NCBI GenBank assembly: GCA_035633215.1
Contig: DASQFI010000039.1
Span: 248,001-312,000, forward strand
DNA: 64,000 nucleotides
Direction of reading: 5' to 3'
Origin: DASQFI01 sp035633215
GTDB lineage: Bacteria > Acidobacteriota > Vicinamibacteria > Vicinamibacterales > SCN-69-37
Shown here: piece by piece, positions 26,401 through 33,821 of the stretch
Layout: each line of letters begins with the position of its first letter
Numbering within the stretch: position 1 is the stretch's first letter
Position numbers and translations under genes: made by a program
Notes under the pieces: model-generated
Told to the model about the DNA's origin: nothing
Databases searched by the model: none
The model's input: the letters and a program-made list of their open reading frames with translations, nothing else

Positions 26401-26937
26401 CTACGCCCCGGTCTTTCCAACCTTCTTCTTCAACACCTCGCCCGTGTACCGCACGCCTTTCTGTTTGTACGGGTCAGGCTTACGCATCCGGCGGATGTTG
26501 GCGGCGACCTGCCCGACGAGCTGGCGGTCGGCGCCCGTCACCGTGATGTGCGTCTGCTTGTCCACCGTCACGTCGATGCCGTTCGGAATCTCGAACACGA
26601 TCGGGTGCGAATACCCGAGCGCAAAGTGGATGTGTTTGCCCTTGAGCTCCGCGCGATAGCCGACGCCCACGATGTCGAGCTCTTTCTTGAAGCCCTCCGT
26701 CACGCCGTGGACCGCGTTGGCCAGGAGACTCCGCGCGAGACCATGGAACTTGTTGAGCTCCGGATCCTCACGCGACAGACGCGCGGAGAGCTCCGAGCCG
26801 TTCATCTCGAACGTGATCCCGGGAGGCACGCGCTGTTTCAGCGCGCCCTTCGGTCCCTTGACCTCGACGGTGTCCGGACTGACCGACACCGTGACGCCCT
26901 TGGGCACGGGAATGGGTTTTTTGCCGATACGGGACAT
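26401..26937 (-). CDS. rplF: 50S ribosomal protein L6
   Basis: L6 binds the sarcin-ricin region of 23S rRNA. The ATG at 26937 starts MSRIGKKPIPVPKGVTVSV and gives 178 residues with two L6 repeats and the terminal signature IRRMRKPDPYKQKGVRYTGE. The upstream extension in the open frame does not resemble L6. It is separated from rpsH by a TCACGTC-type repeat array. Confidence 0.97.
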   Translation of the reverse strand: MSRIGKKPIPVPKGVTVSVSPDTVEVKGPKGALKQRVPPGITFEMNGSELSARLSREDPELNKFHGLARSLLANAVHGVTEGFKKELDIVGVGYRAELKGKHIHFALGYSHPIVFEIPNGIDVTVDKQTHITVTGADRQLVGQVAANIRRMRKPDPYKQKGVRYTGEVLKKKVGKTGA

Positions 26938-26975
26938 TTTCTGATTCCTTGTTGCGCTGGCTTGGGGCCTGGCCC

Positions 26976-27006
26976 ACGCCTCACGTCTCACGTCTCACGT
27001 CTCACG
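26976..27006. repeat. Short direct array, word TCACGTC
   Basis: CACGCCTCACGTCTCACGTC and further copies form four or five 7-base units in the spacer between rpsH and rplF. No inverted partner arm was seen here. It is the simplest example of the short-word spacer arrays of this window. Confidence 0.7.
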
Positions 27007-27014
27007 CCACGCGC

Positions 27015-27470
27015 CTACCAGACATTGCAAAGCACCTCGCCCCCGACGCCGGCTCTCACCGCGTCCTTGCCGCTCATGACCCCGCGCGAGGTCGTGAGTA
27101 TGCTCGTGCCGAGCCCGCCCAGCACCCGCGGCACGTCCTCGCGGCCCAGATAGACCCGTCGGCCGGGCCGGCTGACCCGCTGCAGGCCGGAGATGACGTT
27201 CTCGCCGCGCGGGCCGTACTTCAAGAAGATCCGGATCACGCGCGACTTGGCATCGCCGCCGTCTGGCGCGGCCGCCGGGGCCGCGTCAGGGGCCGGGCGC
27301 CGATCGGCGCTCCCGGCATCGACGAGCCTGAAGCCCTGGATGTAGCCCTCCTGCTCGAGGATGCGCGCGATTTCGGCCTTGAAACGCGAGGCCGGAACGT
27401 CACAACGCTGGTGACGCGCGTGCACGGCATTGCGGAGCCGCGTGATCATGTCTGCGATCGGATCAGTCAT
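27015..27470 (-). CDS. rpsH: 30S ribosomal protein S8 with internal insertion
   Basis: S8 is a primary binder of the central domain of 16S rRNA. The start at the ATG at 27470 (MTDPIADMITRLRNA) gives 151 residues instead of about 132. The extra residues are a Pro/Ala/Asp-rich insertion (ADRRPAPDAAPAAAPDGGDA) around residues 55-78, between two canonical blocks. The C-terminal signature GVMSGKDAVRAGVGGEVLC is intact. Because the insertion is disordered and polar it probably extends from the ribosome surface. Confidence 0.95.
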   Translation of the reverse strand: MTDPIADMITRLRNAVHARHQRCDVPASRFKAEIARILEQEGYIQGFRLVDAGSADRRPAPDAAPAAAPDGGDAKSRVIRIFLKYGPRGENVISGLQRVSRPGRRVYLGREDVPRVLGGLGTSILTTSRGVMSGKDAVRAGVGGEVLCNVW

Positions 27471-27486
27471 AGGTGTCAAAACCCTT

Positions 27487-27525
27487 GCATCGCTCGATTG
27501 AGCGATCGATCTATTGCTCGATTTA
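27487..27525. repeat. Short array, words CTCGATT/GATCGAT
   Basis: CATCGCTCGATTGAGCGATC and GATCTATTGCTCGATT fill the gap between the rpsN stop and the rpsH start. The words ATCGATC and GAGCGATC recur in the rplW-rplB spacer at 32733-32835. The unit is partly self-complementary. Confidence 0.65.
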
Positions 27526-27708
27526 CCAACTGCTCTTGATCACGCCGGCCACTTCCCCGCGAAGCGCCAGCTCGCGGAAGCAGAGGCGGCAGAGCGCGAA
27601 TTTCCGCATGTACGCGCGCGGGCGCCCGCACTTGCGGCAGCGGTTGCGGCGCCGGATCCCGAACTTCGGCGTCTTCCGGTCCTTCACAATCTTCGCGGTT
27701 GTGGCCAT
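27523..27708 (-). CDS. rpsN: 30S ribosomal protein S14, type Z (zinc form)
   Basis: S14 is a small-subunit head protein. The 61-residue product is the short zinc-binding form with CRKCGRPR and CRLCFRELA. It ends VAGVIKSSW, which is characteristic for type Z S14. It lies between rplE and rpsH. Confidence 0.97.
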   Translation of the reverse strand: MATTAKIVKDRKTPKFGIRRRNRCRKCGRPRAYMRKFALCRLCFRELALRGEVAGVIKSSW

Positions 27709-27722
27709 GCCAGTCCTCTGTT

Positions 27723-27788
27723 TCTCAGTGCTCGTGGGGCCCCACCCCCACTCGCTCGCGCTCCGGCGCTCGCAGACTCGCTATCCTC
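27723..27788. repeat. 66-base intergenic repeat, copy 2 (rplE-rpsN spacer)
   Basis: This is a near-exact direct copy (65 of 66 bases) of 26270-26335, again between two ribosomal protein genes. It is followed immediately by GCGCGGGCCGCGGGCGCT and a second partial TCTCAGTGCTCGTGGG start. Confidence 0.85.
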
Positions 27789-27827
27789 GCGCGGGCCGCG
27801 GGCGCTTCTCAGTGCTCGTGGGCCGCG

Positions 27828-28370
27828 CTAGTTCTGCCTGAACGGCATGCCCATCAACTGGAGCAGCCGCCGCGCTTCCTCGTCGGTCTTCGCCGTCGTC
27901 ACGACCGAGATGTTCATCCCGCGGGCCTTGTCGACCTTGAGATAGTCGATCTCGGGAAAGATCAACTGGTCGCGGAGCCCCATCGTGAAGTTGCCGCGGC
28001 CGTCGAACCCGCGCGGCGACACGCCGCGGAAGTCGCGGACGCGCGGGAGCGCGATCGCAATCAGCCGATCGAGGAACTCGTACATGCGCGGTCCGCGGAG
28101 GGTGACCATCGCGCCGATCGGCATGTTCTTGCGCAGCTTGAACTGCGAGATCGACTTCTTCGATCGGGTGACGGACGCCTTCTGGCCGGTGATTTTCGCC
28201 AGTTCCTCGGCGCCGGTGTCGACGATCTTCACGTTCTGCGTCCCCTCACCCAGGCCCATGTTGACGACGACCTTGGTGACCTTGGGGACCGCCATGATGT
28301 TCGTGTAGCCGAACTCCTTGCGGAGCGCGGGCACGACGTCGGCGACGTAGCGCTCTTTCAGCCGGCTCAT
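27828..28370 (-). CDS. rplE: 50S ribosomal protein L5
   Basis: L5 binds 5S rRNA and contacts S13 and tRNA. The start at the ATG at 28370 (MSRLKERYVADVVPALRKEF) gives 180 residues with VTKVVVNMGLGEG, GQKASVTRSKKSISQFKLR, DRLIAIALPRVRDFRGVS and a normal C-terminus (EARRLLQLMGMPFRQN). It overlaps rplX by four bases. Confidence 0.97.
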   Translation of the reverse strand: MSRLKERYVADVVPALRKEFGYTNIMAVPKVTKVVVNMGLGEGTQNVKIVDTGAEELAKITGQKASVTRSKKSISQFKLRKNMPIGAMVTLRGPRMYEFLDRLIAIALPRVRDFRGVSPRGFDGRGNFTMGLRDQLIFPEIDYLKVDKARGMNISVVTTAKTDEEARRLLQLMGMPFRQN

Positions 28371-28687
28371 TTGTCCACCACTCCCTTGCACTTCACGCAG
28401 AACCGCACCCGCCGGCCGTCGTCGAGCTGCTTCCGGCCGACGCGGGTCTGCGCGCCGCACTCCGGACAGACGAGCTGGACGTTCGAGGCGGCGAGCGGCG
28501 CTTCGCGCTCCACGATCCCGCCCTTCACGTTGCGCTGCGGGTTGGGCCGCGTGTGCCGCTTGATGAAGTTCACGCCCTCGACGATCACGCGGTCCTTCGC
28601 CGGCACGACGCGCAGCACGCGGCCGCGCTTGCCGCGATCGCGGCCGGTGACGACGAGGACATTGTCGTTCTTTCGAATCGTGCTCAT
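28367..28687 (-). CDS. rplX: 50S ribosomal protein L24 with zinc ribbon
   Basis: L24 initiates large-subunit assembly. The ATG at 28687 gives 106 residues with the KOW motif (MSTIRKNDNVLVVTGRDRGKRG, KRHTRPNPQRNVKGGIVEREAP). The C-terminal half has CPECGAQTRVG...FCVKCKGVVDK, a four-cysteine zinc ribbon found in some phyla, including acidobacterial lineages. It overlaps rplE by four bases. Confidence 0.96.
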   Translation of the reverse strand: MSTIRKNDNVLVVTGRDRGKRGRVLRVVPAKDRVIVEGVNFIKRHTRPNPQRNVKGGIVEREAPLAASNVQLVCPECGAQTRVGRKQLDDGRRVRFCVKCKGVVDK

Positions 28688-28733
28688 GCTCGTTTCCTCT
28701 ATCAGTACGCCTCGTACGCAGGCCACGCCACCG

Positions 28734-29102
28734 CTAGAGGACCTCCGGCGCCAGCGAGATGATCTTCATGAACCGGCGCTCGCGCAGCTCGCGGGCCACT
28801 GGGCCGAACACGCGGGTCCCAATCGGCTCGCCTTCGGGGCTGATCAGCACCGCAGCGTTCCGATCGAACCGGATGTAGCTGCCGTCCTTGCGGCGCAGCT
28901 CCTTCTTCGTCCGCACGATCACAGCCTTCACGACCTGGCCCTTCTTGACGGTCGCGTCCGGCGTCGCTTCCTTCACGGAGGCCGTCACGATGTCGCCGAT
29001 CCGGGCGAACCGTCCGGTCGATCCGCCAATCGGGTTGATGACCGCGATCTTCCGCGCGCCGGAGTTGTCGGCCACGTCGAGAATCGAGCGCATCTGGATC
29101 AT
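28734..29102 (-). CDS. rplN: 50S ribosomal protein L14
   Basis: L14 contacts 16S rRNA at an intersubunit bridge. The 122-residue protein is canonical: MIQMRSILDVADNSGARKIA, KKGQVVKAVIVRTKKELRR, GSYIRFDRNAAVLI and GTRVFGPVARELRERRFMKI. It follows the rpsQ spacer array. Confidence 0.97.
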   Translation of the reverse strand: MIQMRSILDVADNSGARKIAVINPIGGSTGRFARIGDIVTASVKEATPDATVKKGQVVKAVIVRTKKELRRKDGSYIRFDRNAAVLISPEGEPIGTRVFGPVARELRERRFMKIISLAPEVL

Positions 29103-29115
29103 GAAAAGCTCCTGT

Positions 29116-29255
29116 CAGGGCAAAGGGCAGAGGGCAAAGGGCAAAGGAGAGGAGAAAGGGAAAAAGGCCGAGGGGCCCAATTCCGATCCATCACGAACCT
29201 TGTCCCTCTCACCTTCAACCTCTCCTTTGCCCGCTGCCCTTTGCCCTTTGCCCTG
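29116..29255. repeat. Inverted pair of short tandem arrays, word GGGCAAA/GGGCAGA
   Basis: The left arm (29116-29160) begins CAGGGCAAAGGGCAGAGGGC. The right arm (about 29219-29255) is nearly its perfect complement, ending TGCCCTTTGCCCTTTGCCCTG. The two arms can pair over about 37 bases with two mismatches, with a roughly 60-base loop. It fills the rplN-rpsQ spacer. The same word occurs at 12860-12970 in an unrelated locus. Confidence 0.85.
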
Positions 29256-29263
29256 ACACGTCT

Positions 29264-29515
29264 TCAGACAACCTTCCCCTTCTCGACGACCCGGGTGACG
29301 ACCCACCGTTTCCGGCGGCTGAGCGGCCGCGACGACACGAGCGCGACGCGATCGCCCACGCCCGCCTCGTTCTTCTCGTCGTGCGCCATGAAGCGCGACG
29401 TCAGCCGCAGCTGCTTGCCGTACAAGCCGTCGCGCACCTGGCGCTCCACCGCGACGACGACGCTCTTGTCCATCTTGTTGCTGACGACCGTCCCGTAGAT
29501 TTCAACTTTCGGCAT
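29264..29515 (-). CDS. rpsQ: 30S ribosomal protein S17
   Basis: S17 is an OB-fold primary 16S rRNA binder. The 83-residue product has EIYGTVVSNKMDKSVVVAVE, the FMAHDEKNEAGVGDRVALVSSRPLSRRKRW core and a short end. It is three bases downstream of rpmC, with the repeat pair at 29116-29255 downstream. Confidence 0.97.
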   Translation of the reverse strand: MPKVEIYGTVVSNKMDKSVVVAVERQVRDGLYGKQLRLTSRFMAHDEKNEAGVGDRVALVSSRPLSRRKRWVVTRVVEKGKVV

Positions 29516-29518
29516 CGC

Positions 29519-29725
29519 TCAGCCCTTTTCGCCCTTCTCCCGGAGCACGGTCTTCACACGCGCGCGCTCCCGGCGTAGCGGACGCATCTTGTTGGCCGAC
29601 TCCTGCTGCCCCATCGACTTCTGGATGCGGAGCCGGAACACCTGCTCGTCCAGATCACTCGCCCGCTGGTGCAGGTCGTCGACCGACAGCGCCCGGAGCT
29701 CCGTCAGCAGCTCCCCCACTTTCAT
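29519..29725 (-). CDS. rpmC: 50S ribosomal protein L29
   Basis: L29 lies at the exit tunnel and contacts trigger factor and SRP. The 68-residue coiled-coil protein has VGELLTELRALSVDDLHQRA, LRIQKSMGQQESANKMRPLR and a basic end. It overlaps rplP by four bases. Confidence 0.96.
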   Translation of the reverse strand: MKVGELLTELRALSVDDLHQRASDLDEQVFRLRIQKSMGQQESANKMRPLRRERARVKTVLREKGEKG

Positions 29726-30147
29726 AACACCGGCTCCTCGGCAAAGCGCGGGGTGAAGCGCGTTTTCATCGGCAGCTTGGCGGAGGCCAGGCGCATCGCC
29801 GCCTTCGCTTCGTGGGCCGACACGCCTTCCATCTCGAACAGGATGCGGCCGGGCTTGATCACCGCGACCCAGCCCTCAGGCGCGCCTTTCCCCTTGCCCA
29901 TGCGTGTTTCCTGCGGCTTCTTCGTAATCGGCTTATCGGGAAACACGCGAATCCACACTTTGCCGCCGCGCTTGATCCCGCGGGTCAGCGCGACACGGGC
30001 AGCTTCAATCTGTCGGTCGGTCAGCCAGCACGGCTCGAGCGACATCAGTCCGTAGTCGCCAAACGAGACGGTCGACCCGCGCCAGGCCAGGCCGCGCATC
30101 CGGCCGCGCTGCTGCTTGCGGTACTTGACCTTCTTCGGCATCAACAT
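29722..30147 (-). CDS. rplP: 50S ribosomal protein L16
   Basis: L16 organises the A-site region of 23S rRNA. The 141-residue protein starts MLMPKKVKYRKQQRGRMRG and has GDYGLMSLEPCWLTDRQIEAARVA, KGKGAPEGWVAVIKPGRILFE and the C-terminal AMRLASAKLPMKTRF. It is canonical in length and sequence. Confidence 0.97.
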   Translation of the reverse strand: MLMPKKVKYRKQQRGRMRGLAWRGSTVSFGDYGLMSLEPCWLTDRQIEAARVALTRGIKRGGKVWIRVFPDKPITKKPQETRMGKGKGAPEGWVAVIKPGRILFEMEGVSAHEAKAAMRLASAKLPMKTRFTPRFAEEPVL

Positions 30148-30183
30148 GAATGCACCTGTCTAAAAACCTGTCGGTGTCAGGCC

Positions 30184-30891
30184 CTAGGCCCTGGACCCTG
30201 GGAAACCTCGCTCTGGCGGCCTCGACCCCCGAGGCTGCCGGTACTCCTCTTCGCGCCCGACGCGAGGCGTCAGCCGCTCGCCCTTGTAGAGCCAGACCTT
30301 GACGCCAATCGCGCCGTAGGTCGTGAACGCCTCGGCGAACCCGTAGTCGATATCCGCGCGCAAGGTCTGGAGCGGCAGCTGGCCGTGCAGGTACCACTCG
30401 GACCGCGCAATCTCGGCGCCGTTCAGGCGCCCGCTGACCCGGACCTTGATGCCTCTGGCGCCGAAGCGCAGCGCCGACTCGACCGCCTTCCGCATCGCGC
30501 GCCGGAACGCCACGCGCTTCTCGAGCTGCATCGCCACCGATTCGGAGATGAGCTGCGCGTCGAGCTCGGGCTTCTGGATTTCCAGGATGTTGATGAAGAC
30601 TTCGCGGCCGGTGACCTTCTGCAGTTCCTGGCGGAGCTTGTCCACCTCGGTGCCCTTGCGGCCGATGATGATGCCGGGCCTCGAGGTGTGAATGTCGATC
30701 TTCAGCTTGTTGGCCGCGCGCTCGATGTCGATCCGCGCCACGCCGGCATGCGCAAAACGATCCTTGAGCTCGCCCCGGAGTTTCAGATCCTCGTGCAGGA
30801 GCTTCGCGTAGTCCTTGTCGGCATACCAGCGCGACCGCCAGGTTTTGTTGAAGCCGAGCCGAAATCCGTACGGGTGTACTTTTTGACCCAT
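30184..30891 (-). CDS. rpsC: 30S ribosomal protein S3
   Basis: S3 shapes the mRNA entry tunnel. The ATG at 30891 (MGQKVHPYGFRLGFNKTW) gives 235 residues with the KH domain (SRPGIIIGRKGTEVDKLRQEL), ARGIKVRVSGRLNGAEIAR and a C-terminal LYKGERLTPRVGREEEY. The last ~20 residues are Arg/Pro-rich and run into spacer DNA of the AGGCCCTAGG type. Confidence 0.97.
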   Translation of the reverse strand: MGQKVHPYGFRLGFNKTWRSRWYADKDYAKLLHEDLKLRGELKDRFAHAGVARIDIERAANKLKIDIHTSRPGIIIGRKGTEVDKLRQELQKVTGREVFINILEIQKPELDAQLISESVAMQLEKRVAFRRAMRKAVESALRFGARGIKVRVSGRLNGAEIARSEWYLHGQLPLQTLRADIDYGFAEAFTTYGAIGVKVWLYKGERLTPRVGREEEYRQPRGSRPPERGFPGSRA

Positions 30892-30912
30892 TTCAGCAAC
30901 TCTCAATCATGT

Positions 30913-30965
30913 GTAGGGCGGGGCTTCAGCCCCGCCACCACGCCGGCCCTAAAGGGCCGGCCTAC
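30913..30965. repeat. GTAGG...CCTAC double-hairpin element, copy 3
   Basis: This 53-base element is almost identical to copy 2 and lies between rplV and rpsC. Its terminal CCTAC on the plus strand is GTAGG on the minus strand and supplies the TAG stop codon of rplV at 30962-30964. Confidence 0.85.
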
Positions 30966-31384
30966 GCTTTCGCCGTTTCTGCTTTCTTCCCCTTGGTCTT
31001 CTTCGCGCCCCGCGTCGCCGGCGGCACCACGACCTTCTTCCCCGGACGCTCGGCCACTTCGACGGTAAGGTGGGCCATGCGCTTCACGACGCGAAACGCG
31101 CGCCCCATCGGTGCCGGCCGGACGCGCTTCATGCTCGGGCCCTGATTGGCCCAGCACTTGGCGACGAACAACCGATCGACGTCGCCGCCGAACCCTTCCT
31201 TCTGCTGGGCGTTGGCGACGGCCGACCGCAGCACTTTCTCGATGTCCTTCGCCACGATCTTGCGAGAGAACTTGAGGGTCGCGAACGCGTGCGTGACGTC
31301 GCGGCCGCGGATCTGATCCATCACGAGACCGGCCTTCTGGGCCGACGTGCGGATGTAGTTCGACGTGGCCTGCCCCCCGATCAT
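30962..31384 (-). CDS. rplV: 50S ribosomal protein L22 with basic C-terminal extension
   Basis: L22 lines the exit tunnel and binds across all domains of 23S rRNA. The 140-residue protein has the canonical core (SNYIRTSAQKAGLVMDQIRG, RVRPAPMGRAFRVVKRMAHL with its hairpin region). About 25 extra C-terminal residues are rich in Lys/Ala (KVVVPPATRGAKKTKGKKAE). It overlaps rpsS by four bases, and its stop codon lies within a GTAGG element. Confidence 0.95.
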   Translation of the reverse strand: MIGGQATSNYIRTSAQKAGLVMDQIRGRDVTHAFATLKFSRKIVAKDIEKVLRSAVANAQQKEGFGGDVDRLFVAKCWANQGPSMKRVRPAPMGRAFRVVKRMAHLTVEVAERPGKKVVVPPATRGAKKTKGKKAETAKA

Positions 31385-31785
31385 GACGTCCCGCCTTTGG
31401 CCGGCGCGCCGCCCGCCGGCGCGGATCCGCCACCACCAGCGCCACCTCCCGCTCCGCCGCCGCCCGGCCCGCCGCCGCCCGGCCCGGCCGTCACCACGGC
31501 GGCCGCCATCTGCGCCGCTTTCTCGGCCTTGGTCGTGTGGCCCTTGAAGAACCGCGTCGGGGCGAACTCACCGAGCTTCTGCCCGACCATGTTCTCCGTG
31601 ATGTACACCGGGATGAACTTCTTCCCGTTGTGCACCGCGATCGTGTGGCCCACCATCTCCGGCGCGACCGTCGATCGCCGCGACCAGGTCTTGATGACCT
31701 TCTTGTCCTTCTCGCGGTTCATCGCTTCGACCTTCTCGAGCAGGTGGAGATCGATGAACGGCCCCTTTTTGAGTGATCTGCCCAT
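31381..31785 (-). CDS. rpsS: 30S ribosomal protein S19 with glycine-rich tail
   Basis: S19 is a head protein bridging to L5 and S13. The first ~88 residues are canonical (MGRSLKKGPFIDLHLLEKVE, MVGHTIAVHNGKKFIPVYIT, GEFAPTRFFKGHT). A 45-residue tail follows with Ala/Val and then a run of Gly with Pro/Ala (GPGGGGPGGGGAGGGAGGGG). S19 is normally 86-95 residues; this copy has 134. The tail would sit near the head surface by the A-site finger and is probably disordered. Confidence 0.95.
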   Translation of the reverse strand: MGRSLKKGPFIDLHLLEKVEAMNREKDKKVIKTWSRRSTVAPEMVGHTIAVHNGKKFIPVYITENMVGQKLGEFAPTRFFKGHTTKAEKAAQMAAAVVTAGPGGGGPGGGGAGGGAGGGGSAPAGGAPAKGGTS

Positions 31786-31807
31786 AAGTAATCCGTCTCG
31801 TGAAACG

Positions 31808-31878
31808 TAGAACTGAGAACTCAGAACTTAGAACTGATTGATCAAGTTCTGAGTTCAAAGTTCTGAGTTCTTAGTTGC
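31808..31878. repeat. Inverted pair of short tandem arrays, word GAACTCAGAACTT
   Basis: The left arm has AGAACTGAGAACTCAGAAC. The right arm has AAGTTCTGAGTTCAAAGTTC, the complement, across an ATTGATCAA centre that is itself palindromic. It occupies the spacer between rpsS and rplB and uses the same word as 19374-19466. Confidence 0.85.
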
Positions 31879-31887
31879 AAGTGCTCT

Positions 31888-32712
31888 TCATTTCTTCCGT
31901 CTCTGCACGATGAACTTGCTCGTGCTCTTCCGACGGCGCGTCTTGAACCCTTTCGTCGGCTGGCCCCACGGTGACACCGGGTGCCGGCCGCCCGAGCTCT
32001 TGCCTTCGCCGCCGCCCAGCGGATGGTCCACCGGGTTCATCGCGACGCCCCGGACGTGCGGACGCCGGCCCAGCCAGCGGCTGCGCCCGGCCTTACCGAT
32101 CGACACGTTCTCATGGTCGAGGTTGCCCACCTGGCCGACCGTAGCCAGGCATTCGATGTTGATCAGCCGGATCTCGCCGGACGGCATCTTCACCGACGCG
32201 AAATAGCCTTCTTTGGCCACGAGCTGCACGGTCGATCCCGCCGATCGCGCAATCTGCCCGCCCTTGCCCTTCTTCAGCTCGACGTTGTGGATCATCGTGC
32301 CGAGCGGGATGTTCTTGAGCGGCAGACAGTTGCCCGGCAGGATATCCACATTCTCGCCCGAGATGATCTGGTCGCCCACTTTGATCCCGAGCGGATGCAG
32401 GATGTATCGCTTCTCGCCGTCGGCGTACGTCACGAGCGCGATGCGGGCGCTGCGGTTCGGGTCGTACTCGACCGTCGACACCTTGGCCGGGATGTTGAAC
32501 TTGTCGCGCTTGAAGTCGATCACGCGGTAATTCCGCTTGTGACCGCCGCCGCGCCACCAGGACGTCGTGTGGCCCTTGTTGTTGCGCCCGCCCGAACGGT
32601 CGAGCACCTCGGTGAGCGGCTTGTACGGCCGGTTGGTCGTAATCTCATCGAAGGTCTGCACGCTCTGAAAGCGGCGCCCCGCTGACGTCGGTTTGTAGTT
32701 GCGAATGGGCAT
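31888..32712 (-). CDS. rplB: 50S ribosomal protein L2
   Basis: L2 is a core large-subunit protein near the peptidyl transferase centre. The 274-residue product has RNNKGHTTSWWRGGGHKRNYRVIDFKRD in the N-terminal region and GTMIHNVELKKGKGGQIARSAG. The catalytic-centre loop RGVAMNPVDHPLGGGEGKSSGGRHPVSPWG is complete. It ends KFIVQRRKK. Confidence 0.97.
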   Translation of the reverse strand: MPIRNYKPTSAGRRFQSVQTFDEITTNRPYKPLTEVLDRSGGRNNKGHTTSWWRGGGHKRNYRVIDFKRDKFNIPAKVSTVEYDPNRSARIALVTYADGEKRYILHPLGIKVGDQIISGENVDILPGNCLPLKNIPLGTMIHNVELKKGKGGQIARSAGSTVQLVAKEGYFASVKMPSGEIRLINIECLATVGQVGNLDHENVSIGKAGRSRWLGRRPHVRGVAMNPVDHPLGGGEGKSSGGRHPVSPWGQPTKGFKTRRRKSTSKFIVQRRKK

Positions 32713-32732
32713 CTGCTGAAACCTCGTAATCG

Positions 32733-32835
32733 ATCTATCGATCTATCCGATCGATCGCTCTACTGATCGATTGAAAACCGCCCCCAGACCCGCAAGCACT
32801 TCAATAGATCGATAGAGCGATCCTTCAATAGGTCG
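32733..32835. repeat. Inverted pair of short arrays, word GATCGAT
   Basis: The left arm reads ATCGATCTATCGATCTATCC and GATCGATCGCTCTACTGATC. The right arm reads TTCAATAGATCGATAGAGCG and GATCCTTCAATAGGTCGATT. The arms can pair over about 23 bases (GATCGATCGCTC with GAGCGATC), with a GC-rich loop between. It fills the rplW-rplB spacer. Confidence 0.8.
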
Positions 32836-32839
32836 ATTC

Positions 32840-33130
32840 TCATGTGCCTTCCAGGAACTCAGGCACCTTCTCGCCTTCGCGCAGCCGGACCCAGGCTTTC
32901 TTCCAGTCGGGCCGCTGGCCGGCGAACCGTCCCTGCCGCTTGAACTTGCCGTGCATGATCTGCGTGCGCACGGAGGCCACCTTCGAGCCCAGCAGCTGCT
33001 CGACCGCGCGTTTCACGTCCACCTTCGTGGCGTCGCGCGCCACTTCGAACACGACAACCAGGCTGCGCTCGCGCGCCACCGTCGTTTTTTCCGTGATGAG
33101 CGGGCGCCGGATCACGTCTGTCACTTTCAT
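32840..33130 (-). CDS. rplW: 50S ribosomal protein L23
   Basis: L23 is the exit-tunnel docking protein for SRP and trigger factor. The 96-residue protein has VIRRPLITEKTTVARE, FEVARDATKVDVKRAVEQLL and MHGKFKRQGRFAGQRPDWKKA. It overlaps rplD by four bases. Confidence 0.97.
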   Translation of the reverse strand: MKVTDVIRRPLITEKTTVARERSLVVVFEVARDATKVDVKRAVEQLLGSKVASVRTQIMHGKFKRQGRFAGQRPDWKKAWVRLREGEKVPEFLEGT

Positions 33131-33747
33131 CCCAGCACCTCCTGCAGGCGCTCCAGCGCCGCGCGGGTCGCGATGATCCTGGACGTGTCCATGACGTCGC
33201 GCGCCGTGAGCCGGCCGCTGGCAACGACGCGCACCCGAGCGATGTTGCGGGCCGAGGCGTTGAAGTTGTCGTCCAGCTTCACGTCCACGACGAGCGTGCT
33301 GCCGGCAGCGCCCAGTCGCTTCAGCAGCTCGGCAATCGGCTTCGTCTTCTTGGCGTCGGCGCGCAGCTCGTCCACCACCGTGACGGCCCCGTCGCGAAAC
33401 CTGGCGATGAGGGCCGCCCGCAGGGCGCCGCGCTCGACCTTTTTCGGCAGCGCGTAGTCGTAGCTGCGGGGCTGCGGCCCGAACACCGTGCCGCCATGCC
33501 GCCAGAGCGGCGTCCGCGACGATCCGACCTGGGCGCGGCCCGTGCCCTTCTGCTTGTACGGCTTCTTGCCGGTTCCGCTCACGAGCGCCCGGTTCTTGGT
33601 CATGTGCGTGCCGCGGCGCTCCGACGCGTTCTGCCGCACCACGGACTCCCAGACCAGATCCAGCTTGGCTGAACCCGCGAAGATCGCGTCACTGAGGTCG
33701 ACCGAGCCGACCTTCTTGTTGTCACTGTTCACGACATCCAATGTCAT
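33127..33747 (-). CDS. rplD: 50S ribosomal protein L4
   Basis: L4 reaches into the exit tunnel with a loop near L22. The 206-residue product has the conserved loop GTGKKPYKQKGTGRAQVGSS and WRHGGTVFGPQPRSYDYALPKK, with a normal C-terminal domain. It overlaps rplW by four bases and is separated from rplC by a GTAGG element. Confidence 0.97.
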   Translation of the reverse strand: MTLDVVNSDNKKVGSVDLSDAIFAGSAKLDLVWESVVRQNASERRGTHMTKNRALVSGTGKKPYKQKGTGRAQVGSSRTPLWRHGGTVFGPQPRSYDYALPKKVERGALRAALIARFRDGAVTVVDELRADAKKTKPIAELLKRLGAAGSTLVVDVKLDDNFNASARNIARVRVVASGRLTARDVMDTSRIIATRAALERLQEVLG

Positions 33748-33767
33748 GGTGTTCTCAGCTTCGAACT

Positions 33768-33821
33768 GTAGGCCGGCCCTTCAGGGCCGGCGCGGTTGGC
33801 GGGGCTGACGCCCCGCCCTAC
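33768..33821. repeat. GTAGG...CCTAC double-hairpin element, copy 4 (inverted)
   Basis: This copy is in the opposite orientation to copies 2 and 3: GTAGGCCGGCCCTTCAGGGC comes first, and GGCGGGGCTGACGCCCCGCC with CCTAC comes last. Its GTAGG on the minus strand supplies the TAG stop codon of rplC at 33818-33820. It lies between rplC and rplD. Confidence 0.85.
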
